Assembly (NCBI GenBank): GCA_037974665.1
Contig: CM075765.1
Coordinates: 61,716,247 to 61,780,246 of the forward strand
Direction of reading: 5' to 3'
Length of the DNA: 64,000 nt
Origin: Ehretia macrophylla
Taxonomy: Eukaryota > Streptophyta > Magnoliopsida > Boraginales > Ehretiaceae
Part shown: piece after piece, positions 36,575 through 46,805 of the stretch
Position numbering within the stretch: position 1 is the first letter of the stretch
Layout: the number at the start of each line of letters is the position of its first letter
Notes under the pieces: model-generated
What the model saw: the letters and a program-made list of their open reading frames with translations, nothing else
What the model was told of the DNA's origin: nothing
The model's database searches: none
Translations under genes and position numbers: made by a program

Positions 36575-38780
36575 TGTGATACCCCTAACTCGGCATGCAT
36601 TTAATGGCATTTAACTGCATTTAATTAAATGTTTAATTAGTTAATCATCCATTTTTGCACTATCTTGATTTTTATTTTAATAGTATTCAAATAATTTTTA
36701 TATTGAATAACTTAAAAGATTATTTCCTATTCCTATTATTTATAGTAATTGGATTTATTTTCTTGTATTTGATTAAGTGTCATATTAAATGTTAGTATTT
36801 AATTGTATTTGATTACGTGTTCTTATTAACTTGTTTATTCATATCTTAGCATTATTTTCAGATTCTTTAAAATATTCTATAAATAGTTAAATTATTTATT
36901 TTTAGATGAATATTGATTATTTTAATAATCGATTTTAATTTTCTTGCATTTAATTACTCGGTTTTTAATTAAATGAAAAAGTAGCTTCGAGCCCGGAGTG
37001 AATTTTGAACTATGTTACTTTTCAAAAATTATATTTTTCTTATATTCCATAATATTTGGGTGTTATTCATTCTTCGTCATTTTGTGCATAGCATATCGAG
37101 AGCGATAGTTAGGAAATGATTTCTAGTCCTCAGCAAATAGTGAAAGCCAGTATTTAGTGTTTTAATTTTAGTATTTTAGTTGTTGTTAACTAGAATTAAA
37201 GTTGTATTAGTTGTTTTAGCTTTAAAATGCAAGAAATAAGCTACTTTGACCAACTTAAGTGAACTTTGACCAAGACTTTGACCATTTGACTTGTTGTCAT
37301 CTTTTTAAATAGCATGAAATAGAAAACAAAACAAATAAAAGCTGAAAAAAAGATGGGAGGCCAAAAATACGAGGGAAAAAGAAAAAAAAAAGATTTCAAC
37401 TTCAAATCTTCAAATCTTCGTGAGAGCTTGCACGGGGTTGTTTCTGAGGCATCCAACGTGGTTTTTCTAGCATCTAGTAGCGTCTAAGTTGAGGGTTTCA
37501 TCATTATTTGTGCATTTGAAATTATTATGGCTAAACTTTAATTTTTGAAAATTATGCGTAGATCGTTATTTTATCCATTTCGGTGCTCGAAGAATGTTCC
37601 TTGACAATTGTAGAACATGTATTTGTAGCTTTTTAGCATTTTCTATGGTCAAATATAGCAATTGCGATTTAAAATGCAAATGGAATATTAAAATATGAAT
37701 AGTAAACCCCTGTTTTGTAAAAGTTGCTATGTTATGCATTCTGTTGAAGTAAAAAGATGCTAGGTACGTTAGAATGCTAAAATGTATGGTTTAATTGGAT
37801 TATGTAATGGAAAAATGGAGAAAAATGGCTTGGTACATGTTGGGGTCGTTGCGGTCGAGTTTGGCATTTTATCGGTTTGCGGGAAGGCATTGTCGTAGTA
37901 TGCCATGAAAACACTTTTGGTGCAGTTATGACATTGGTTGAGTGATTAGTTGACGTAGCTGTAGTTCAAACAAGCAAAGGGGAAAATCGGGGCTTTGCGG
38001 GAATTCTAGGGTAAAGTAGGGTTTCGCGGCCTTTAGACGTGCCTTATGGTAACCTAGGAGGAATGGTGAAGTCGGTTTTCAAAACTCGTAACTCGTTTGG
38101 AAGTAGTAGCATTGAGAAAGTTGGGGTCATTTAGTGTTTTAGTTGATTTTTATAATGCTTGCTTATATAATGCTTATTGTGGATCATTATGCTCGTTATA
38201 CTTGATTATGATTGAATTGTATATCAATTGTTGATAATGCTTGTTAGTGTTGTTCTTGTTATTTTATTGATTGTAAATGCTTATTGTATCACTTGTTGAT
38301 ACTAACCTGCACTTCAGTGCCTTGCTCTATTATCGTTATATTCTTCGTATTGCATTGCATTGTGTCAGGCGCGTGAGTGACGGGCCTTTCTGGGTAGTCT
38401 CGGGCTGCTAGGATTGGTTGCTCTAGCTCCGTGTCCTATTCCCGTTCTCACAAGAGTTGCCACCCAGGGAGTTTTAGGTTGTAGAATTGACAGAGTATGT
38501 CCGTAGTACTCTGACGGAAGTTATAAGGGGGGTGAGTCGGCGCGTCATCGTTAAAGTCATCGAAATTATGATCGGTACATTACTCATTCGAGTGAACCGT
38601 AGGCTTCAAAGTGTGGTATAGCTTTGAATGGTTGTGTTAATGCTTTCTTTAATTGTTTATTGTATTGTCGTTTACATTGAATGCTTTCTTATTGATTATA
38701 TTGCTTAACTGTACCTATTTGCATTGCACAACTTTCTTTCTCTCCACCTCGATATCTGTTTCGCCCTCATTGAGTATACG
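36575..38780 (+). repeat. LARD-3 5' LTR, left part
   Basis: Matches 46806-48995 of the 3' LTR. It is interrupted at 38780 in the loop of hairpin II by the chromovirus solo LTR. Hairpin I is at 38491-38513. The donor-like motif is mutated here (AAGTTGAGGG near 37486) and identically so in the 3' LTR. Confidence 0.9.
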
Positions 38781-40034
38781 TGTAAAACCTGAGCCCGGAA
38801 TGTGCAATTTTCTTGTTTATTATTCTAAAAATTATATTTTCTTAAGTTCTTTGAAATCAAATTGTTGCTTCTTTATTGTCGCAAAGTGCATTGCATTTTG
38901 AGAGAGATAGTTAGATGGTGTTTTCTAGTCCTCAACTAATAGTGAAAACTAGTATTTTGGTGTCTTAAATTTTCTATTTTACTTGTTGTTAACTAGAATT
39001 AATTTGGTGTTGGGTATTTTAGCTTTTAAATGCATGAAAATATGCTAAATTGACCAAATTAAGTTAGGTTGACCAAGTGCCTTGACCTTTGACCAAGCAA
39101 GTCATCTTTTAATAGTTATAACTTAGCAAAATAAAATAAAAAACAAGCACAAACAGAAAAACCTGCTGGCCGAAACATAGAGAGAAAAAAAAAGATTTTC
39201 AAATCTTCAAAACTTCAAATCTTCGCGTGAGCTCATGCGGGGTTGGTTCCGAGGCATCCAGCGTTGTTTTCCTAGCGACTAGGAGTGCCTAAGGTGAGGG
39301 AAGCACGTTATTTGTGCATTTGAATATCATGTATGTCTACTTTTTGATTTTTGGGTTTTATCCGTAGTTTGTTGTTTTAATCGTTTTGATGCTTAAAGAA
39401 TGTTCCTTGACAATTGTAGAACGTGTATTTATACCTTTTTAACATTTTCTGCGGTTAAATCTTGAGATTATAATTCAAATTGTTAGTTGAATAGTAAACT
39501 ATGAATAGTAAAACCTCATTTCGATAAAGTTGCGCTGTTATGCTTTCTGTTGATGTGAAAAGGTGCTAGGTATGCTAGAATGCCTAAATGCATGGTTTGT
39601 TTAGGTTGCATAATGGAAAAACTGAGAAAAATGCATTGGTGAAAGTCAGGGTCGTTTAGGTAGAGTTTAGCATTTTCTCATTTTGCGTGATGGCATTGTC
39701 TCGGGAGGCCATGGAAGCACTTTTGGTGCAGTCGTGGTGTTGGTTGGGTGTTTGGTTAGAATAGTTGTAGTTCAAACGAGCAAGGGGGAAATCGGGGCTT
39801 TGCGTGATTTCTAGGGTAAAGTAGGGTTTCAGGGTCTTTAGACGTGCCTTATGGTGACCTAGGAGGATTGGTGAAGTCAGTTTCTAGAACTCATGGCTCA
39901 TTTGGAAATAGTAGCATTTTGATAGTTGGGGTCGATTTGTGATTTTGCTTGTTTCCTTAATGTTATGCATATAGAATGTTTAATATGCTTGTTAGAGTTG
40001 ATTTTGATTGAAATGCTTATTCAACTATTGCTAT

Positions 40035-43000
40035 TGTGACACCCCGAACCCAGCACTTCACTAATTGCATTCATTAAATTGTTAACTTAGATATAAAGCT
40101 AATTACTTTATTTTTTTATATTTTCATAAATTCAAATATTTCTTTTCATGTATTTTATATTTTTATAAAATACTACATATTTTTAGGGGACTATAGCTCC
40201 TAACTGTGCGTGCATTGCATATCGGGATCAACGGGAAAAAATTCGCGAAACGTCTGATGAATAGTACCAGCGAGGTTTTTTCAGATTTTTCAGATTTTTG
40301 GCATTTTATTTTGCTGAAATTTAATCACCCAAATGACCCATTTACCCTTACTAAAATACCCTATTTGCTTGACCTACCCTTTGACCATCTTATGAGAATA
40401 TTAAAAGCCAAGAAACAAAAAAAAAAGGGGTAAAAAAAAATGGCCAAAAAAGAGTTACGGGAATAGTAACTTCTCAAAAAAAAAAATTACTCCTTGCTTC
40501 ATTCTTGCTTCCATTGCTTCCCAAATTGGTTGTGCTTCATCCTTAGGACCTTAAGACCATTCTTTGATCTTCAAAAGAGGTGAGGGTGCATTATATTTTT
40601 GTATTAAATTCAATTAAAGTTTGTATTATTATTTTTGTGATCTAATATTGTAGTGGTTTAATTCTTGTTCCGTTGATTCTTATATGCTCTAATAACTTCA
40701 TAGAATATGTTTGATGGTTTAAAATGCTTGTTGAATGCTTGAAAATTAAAATGGCACTTGGGGAAGATGATGAATAGTGCTAAACTAGGGTTTCCAAAAA
40801 AAGTTACAATTTAATTCGATTCGAGGCTTCTAGTAGTTGTTAATTAGGTCCATAAGCGTGAGAAAAATGTTAATTGCACTTGCTATGTTCAAAATTTGAG
40901 AAATTTGATCAAAATAGGCTACTTTAATAAGGGGTTTTGGGTTTAACTTGAATCTGGGCACGTTTCGAGGTTATGGCTAGTCTTTATTAAGTATTGAAAC
41001 CTTAGAAGTGCTTTCGTTTCGCTTGTTTGGGTTCCGAAATTGGTACTTGTAGTGTAAACCCACAAAGAGGCATTTTTGGTGTTTTCGTGTACTTGTGCTC
41101 TAGGTTATGATTTGGAGGTTTTAAATGAGGTATTTAGGTATCCTTAGATTGGTAGGATGGTTAGCTAGCTTAACTTGATCATTGAATTCCGATAGGAAGC
41201 TAAATAGCCTAGTTGAACAAAGGGGAAATGAATGAATTAATTGCTTTAGTACTTGTATTGCTTTGTAGTTGCTCCTAGCGAGTCTAAATGCTATTCTAAG
41301 GTATGTGTGAGCTTTCGGTTAAGTTTTGTGAAAAGTATAATATTGACCCCTTTGTGTTCGCATAGTTAATCTCATGATAATTGATTTATAATTGAGTAAT
41401 TAAATGTTTATATGCATTTGTGTAGTGTACGTATTATAGTAGTGAAGTCTCGTGAATTAAGTTGCTTGGTTTACATGGATTTGGTTGAGTATGAATTTAG
41501 AATGGACTAAAGGAACTAGTAATGAACTATGGTAATAATTGTTGTTAGTTGATTCTTGATTGATTGGATAAATATTTAAATGTACTTATGTAACAAGTTC
41601 ATCTATTCGGAGAAGTTGTGAGTTAAGTTATATCGATACTAGTTAAAGATTGAGTAAACATGTTTATATTTCTTATTAATTGCATTATATGTGTAAAGAT
41701 ACGCTTATATAACTTATTGGTTAGATGTTATATAGTATTTCTACTTATATGAATGGCTATGTATATGTTATTTATTATGCTATTGTCTTTGTCTAATACT
41801 TGAAAATTAAAGAATGTTGCATATGTGATCACTTGAGTTTATGTATTGTTCAAAAATTGATTAGAGTGATTGTTAAACCATGAAATATATTGTTAGTTAT
41901 GTGAATTAAAGGGAATCAAATAGAGTTGGATAAATTAATGGCTTTATGAACTAGCTTTAGTTGAGAATAAGAAATCACTTCTTATGCATATAGTTGATTG
42001 TATTAGGTAGTGATAATTGAAGGGAATTGATGCTTTCGGAGAATATTGAGGGAATCTTGGCTTAATTCGCGCAGGTTTGGCTTCCTAAAAGGTGAGGGAT
42101 CATTTCTATGTGCATTCTATGTGTCTCATCTTGTTATATGCTAAATATTCGATACTAAGTGATTTAAGTGTTTTAGTTGGATTAGTTTAACAATTATAGA
42201 CTAATGAATGTATCATATTTCATCGTATGGCGTGATTGATGTGTGTGCTCGAGGACAACCTCTTTTGTTGTCCTCCTTGTTTGCATATCGGCTTATTTTG
42301 TTATATTGTTATTATTATTGCTTCCTGTGCTATCGAGTCAAGGGTTGCGCAACCTTATCGTCGGGGCGGATGCGATGGGCCTCTCTGGGCGGCAGCGGGC
42401 TTGCCAGGGTTGGTTGCTCTAGCTCCGTACCCTATTCCCTCACTCGCCTGGTCCGGAGATTGCCAGGGGGTGTTGGGTCGTAGGATTGGGTACATCCGGA
42501 GTACCCTTTGGTGTTTGGGATGCCGGCTTATCGTGATCGTGATCGTGGTTCGTGGATCGTGAATGAAGACCAGCGAAGATTGGTGTATAAGGGTTATGTG
42601 AAATGTATCCTTTTAAATGTGTGGTTATTTAAGCTATCATTGTTTCTTTAATTGTCTAATTGTTATTGTTGTTTAACTGTATTACCTGTTGCATTGCACG
42701 GCCCGGGAGACTATATCCCTCACTGGGCAACAGTGGTTGCTCATACCTCGATATATGTTTCAGGAAATGCTGAGGGTGGTCCCCAGCTAATTGAGGTGCT
42801 AGTGGAAAAGGAAGAAGTTCAGGCTGAGCCTTTGCCCTAGTTGTTATGTGTTTGTTGTCTAAGGTGGATTTGTCTTCTTGTTGTTACATGGTGTACTTCT
42901 ATTGCTATAGCATGATCTATTTTGTGGCCTTAAGGCTATGTATATTCTTGTAGTTGCAAGTTGAAAGTTGTTAGTTGTAATGTTAGCTTTGAGATATTAT

Positions 43001-43395
43001 GGCTTGTAAGAACTTTTAATTCTCCTTTTAGTTCTTGCATGCTTGGGTATGTATGTTTAGAGGTGTTGATTTCAACTTCTAAAATTGCTCTAATGTTATC
43101 ATAGAATGGCATGTTAAAAAGGTTTAAATAAAAGTTAAGTTGGGTGCATGCATGTGTGATTTGGAGCTGTTGTTTGTCTCCTGGCTTGGATGGCCTAGAA
43201 CCTTTGAATTTTAATTATAAAAGCTTGTTTTAGTATATTGTGGCTATTTTAAGCATTTACATGTTTGAAAAATGTCCGCGGTACAGAGGAAACTCTATCC
43301 GTTTTTCCCTAAAATTTTGTGACCGGGTTTGGTATTGGGTTGAGAATAGCATGGTTATTAGAGCCTCCGGTCTCGTGAGGGATCGGGGCGTCACA
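40035..43395 (+). mobile_element. Solo LTR (3.36 kb) related to LARD-2 LTRs
   Basis: Begins TGTGACACCCCGAACCCAG, ends GATCGGGGCGTCACA; TSD GCTAT (40030-40034, 43396-43400). The 3' kilobase matches LARD-2 LTRs closely; the 5' 2 kb is largely different. It contains GAG|GTGAGGG near 40578, hairpin I with perfect pairing (42488-42506), hairpin II (42724-42743) and ATGTTTCAG|G near 42757-42766. It is the innermost and therefore youngest member of this nest. Confidence 0.88.
42488..42506 (+). other. Hairpin I of LTRs, clearest copy
   Basis: GGGTAC, loop ATCCGGA, GTACCC: a perfect 6-bp stem. Homologous hairpins with different stem bases occur at 35209-35230 (GGTGTAC/GTACACC), 38491-38513 (CAGAGTA/TACTCTG), 48708-48728, 43631-43652 and 56981-57002 (TGGATAC/GTATTCCA, one bulge), 15135-15156 and 18727-18748, and on the minus strand at 6435-6456, 9629-9650, 20615-20636 and 27851-27872. 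Confidence 0.7.
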
Positions 43396-44446
43396 GCTAT
43401 TGCGTGCGAGAGTAACCTACTTTGTTATTCTCTCACATGTGGCTTTATTGCTCGATTGCTCGATTGCTCGATTGTTGCATTGTATATTGTATTGCATTCA
43501 TAGAGTCAGGGGCGGAGTGATGGGCCTCTCTGGGTAGCCTTGGGTTGCCAGTGTTGGTTGCCCTAGCTTCGTGTCCTATTCCCTTTCTCGCTTGGGTTGC
43601 CTCCCAGGGAGATTTGGGTCGTAGAATTGATGGATACTTCCGGGGTATTCCAAACTGAAGTTATAAGGTGGTTTGGGCCGGCGCGTCGTCATCGAATTCG
43701 TGATTCAAAGTTGCTTGTGGAAAGAGTATCATATCCTTTGAATGAGTGTTTATAGTTTTAATGCTTGTCTTGTTTTATTGTTGGCTTTGCTTGTATCTCT
43801 ATATGATATTTGTAAGAATTGTTTGACTAATTGTACTGCATACTCCTCTCATCTCCGTACTTGAGACCAATTGCCCTCGCTGAGCAATAGTTTTTGCTCA
43901 TTCCTTTCTATACTATATTTTACAGGAGTAGTTGAAGCAGACCCTATTGAGGTAATTGAGGAGGAAGAGCAAGTGGAGGTGTTTCCTTGATAGCACTTTC
44001 TTTGCTTAGCTGGTGGTTGGTTGCCAGACTTTTGTGCGGGCCATGCTTGATGTGTATAATGCTTGGTTGACGCTTTATTTTGAGGCTTGTAGCCTTGTAT
44101 ATAGTTTCTATTTTGAGGCCTAAATGGTCTTATGTTGTAAAAGTTGGAAGGATGTAAAGTTGTAATGGTATACACATGTGACTAGTAAGGAATGCATGCT
44201 AATAGCTAACTGTTTAGTGGCATAAATAATTGTGTAGTATGCATGACATTTTTGGGTTGAAAAGTTGTTAATGAAAAGATGTATGTTTTCTAAAAGAATG
44301 TTGGCTTGTATCAAATGAATGTTGTGGTTTCTCGAATATTATATTGAATGTAGGGTTTCGGAACATCCACGGTACAGGGGAGACTCTGTCCGTGTGTTGG
44401 GTCCGGGCTTGGCCTTTTCGGGGTCGGGTTGGGGCGTGACAATACG

Positions 44447-44990
44447 TGTTGAGTATACTCACTCCTCACCACCATATTTCAGGAAATGCCGTGTTAGCTG
44501 GAAAGTTCGTGGTTACATGAAAGATCGTGATTGAAGAGTTGTCTTGCGTGTTATGTGGCTGAGTTGTAGAAAGATGCAAAGATGTATGTTTTCATGTATT
44601 TTATGTATTTAGTGTTAAAGGATATGTAATTAACTTAACTAGGTTTATTAGAATGGTATGATAGTTTATTTTATGCGATAGGTTAGTATAGTTTAATTGC
44701 CAAGCATGAATGTCTTGTCAAAGATGAGAAGAGATAGGTTAGCTTTTAAACTGGAAATGTATATTTACTTGTGTTTGCTTGTTGAGAACCAAGGCTCGGA
44801 TGGCCTTGAGGTGTTTGTATGTTTGGACACGGTGCTGGTCTACTTATATGCTATTGCAGGTTTTGCATTTTGCCTAGAAACAGGGGAGACTCCATCCGTT
44901 TTCCCTAAAAATTTTGCCCAGGTTTGGAATTAGGTTGTGATTAGATTGATTGATAGAACTCCCGTTCTCGAGAGGGATCGGGGTGTTACA
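44447..44990 (+). repeat. LARD-3 5' LTR, right part
   Basis: Completes the 5' LTR after the nested solo LTR, matching 49000-49543. It ends GGGTGTTACA next to the primer-binding site at 44993. Confidence 0.9.
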
Positions 44991-45573
44991 GGTGGTATCA
45001 TAGCTTGTTTAGCTCATAAACCGAGACAGGGTCCTCGGTCTGGTGGGTAGTGATCCTTGAATGTGTGCTTGTTAAGTGTGTCTTGAAAGTGAGTGCCTAT
45101 ATATGAGATTGTGTGTCTTGACTCGAACGTATGCACCTATGTGATATAGTTATGTGTTATGTGTTAAATGTTTCTCAAGTAAAGTGAAGTGACTACTCGT
45201 GTATCGAATTGGCATCGTGAATCGAATCGACCTCGTGAATTGTTATTTACTTGGGGTGTTGATTGTAATGTGTGTATTGGAATGTCTTGAATTGGTTATG
45301 CCGTGATTTGAATTGATTATGTTGTGCTTGACTTGATTATCGTGCTTGAGTGACTTTGTTGAATAAACTGTTTTATAAACTCTCTTATAAACTTGCTTGC
45401 ATAATAGTTTAAGGCATATGCGTATAAATGTGATATATTGGCATTCATACATGTCCTATTGAAATGGTAAGAAAGATTTCTTCCTCCCCCTGAAGAGAGG
45501 TGATTGGTAGTAGGCCTCCAAGTTATGTGGATTGATAGGAATGAGCAGTATTTGACTAGCCTTTATTTAGGAG

Positions 45574-46353
45574 TTGGTGTTTGCTTTTGGAGCTCGGTTA
45601 TTGGCGAATTTCGGTGTTTGCTTTTGGAGCTCGGTTATTGGCGAATTTCTAAGGTCCTCCTCTGTGCTTAACAGTTGTGAAAGAGTAGCTTTCTTTTGGG
45701 GTCCTATTTGGTTGTTCTCTGGAGCATTCTTGGTTTTCTTATTGGGTATTCTTTGGAACTTCTGTTGGCACTTCTTGGCTATTGGGCTTCAATCGGACTT
45801 ACTGCATGGTATTATCTATGGTATATGTGTCTCGGTCTTTATTGGTGTGCTATTGGCATCCCTATTTGGAAATTCTTCAATGACATTCTCTAGAATTCTT
45901 AGTGGCCATTTATCTAGTACTTACTTATTGGGCAATCCTTGCTACTCTCTTATTGGAGCATTGTTTCGGGTATTTTCTTTAGTGTTCCTCAATAGGCTTG
46001 GTATTTGGAATTCCTATCATACTTATTGTATAGTACCACTTACGGTATTCTTTGGAATTCTTAGTGGGCATTCTACTAGTATTTTCCTTATTGGTAAGGA
46101 TGTACAAAGTTCTCACTCGGCAAACAGTGAAGAGGCCTCGGAGTTTGGTTTTGTATATTGTGTACCAGCTCGGTATTTTCCCTTAGGTTTTTTGTCTAGC
46201 TTGGAAACTATATTTGTTATTCAACTTGATTTTCATATTGGGCACATTATATTTTCTCTGCTATTTCCTTTGACATTTTTCTCAGCATTTGATAGCGGTA
46301 CTTGGGATCTAATTGGTTATCCTATGGGATTATTATTTGCAAGATTTCTCTAG
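45574..46353 (+). CDS. Hydrophobic 259-codon ORF conserved among LARDs, function unknown
   Basis: The longest open copy of a frame shared with LARD-1 (minus 5044-4214, broken by two stops) and LARD-4 (58526 onward). Composition is dominated by L, I, F, S and G, with several stretches long enough to span a membrane and one polar segment, SSHSANSEEASEF, at about residues 178-190. It matches no retrotransposon protein I know. A 37-bp tandem duplication (45576-45649) reshapes its N-terminus; the ancestral frame probably entered upstream. Staying open for 259 codons in T-rich DNA may be partly chance because TTN codons lack stops in this frame. Treat as a candidate only. Confidence 0.35.
   Translation: MVFAFGARLLANFGVCFWSSVIGEFLRSSSVLNSCERVAFFWGPIWLFSGAFLVFLLGILWNFCWHFLAIGLQSDLLHGIIYGICVSVFIGVLLASLFGNSSMTFSRILSGHLSSTYLLGNPCYSLIGALFRVFSLVFLNRLGIWNSYHTYCIVPLTVFFGILSGHSTSIFLIGKDVQSSHSANSEEASEFGFVYCVPARYFPLGFLSSLETIFVIQLDFHIGHIIFSLLFPLTFFSAFDSGTWDLIGYPMGLLFARFL
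45576..45649 (+). repeat. 37-bp perfect tandem duplication
   Basis: Two copies of a unit beginning GGTGTTTGCTTTTGGAGCTC. LARD-1 and LARD-4 have a single copy. Because 37 is not a multiple of three, it changes the reading frame. Confidence 0.9.
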
Positions 46354-46805
46354 ATCTTTTGAAGTATATTTGACTGGGATTTTCTTAGTACTTTCCTCAG
46401 CACTCCTAACAGGGAATTATTCTATGAAACTCATGACCAGCGGGGCACTTCTTTGGACCTCTGGATGGAATCTTCATTTGAGCCTTTAGCTGGCTTCCTG
46501 CTTGGCGTTCTCGGGCAATAATAGTTGAACTTCTATTGGAGATTTGTATATATGGTATTCTTTTGGCATTCTTCTTGTCATTAATATGTTATGTTAATTT
46601 TATCTACAGTATCCCTGCTTCAGTCTTCAGTTGGTATTTTCTCGGCATTCTTGGTTGGGATTTCTATTTGGGTTTTCCTACGAGCATCCTTATTCACTAT
46701 CTTGCTCAGCAACCGATGAAGATTAGTCAGAGTTGGATTTCAGATGATGCTGAGTCCTATTGGAAGAAGAATTGTGAGGACGCAATTGTTTTAAGGGGAG
46801 AAAGA

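Larger units (their letters stand above)
38781..44441 (+). mobile_element. Chromovirus solo LTR, split by a further solo LTR
   Basis: TSD ATACG (38776-38780, 44442-44446). The pieces 38781-40034 and 43401-44441 together give 2295 bp, the same length as the LTRs of the chromovirus at 19828-29360, and they match its LTR in the opposite orientation (TGTAAAACCTGAGCCCGGAATGTG-type start, GGGGCGTGACA end). No internal region is left. Confidence 0.9.
44991..46805 (+). other. LARD-3 internal region
   Basis: Leader after the primer site (GACAGGGTCCTCGGTCTG), then a long T-rich tract containing the hydrophobic reading frame at 45574-46353, then GAATTGTGAGGACGCAATTG and the polypurine tract. It is colinear with the internal regions of LARD-1 and LARD-4. 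Confidence 0.8.

Noticed and set aside
43441-43475. GCTCGATT octamer repeated about four times
   Set aside because: A short slippage microsatellite inside the chromovirus solo LTR, with no further structure.
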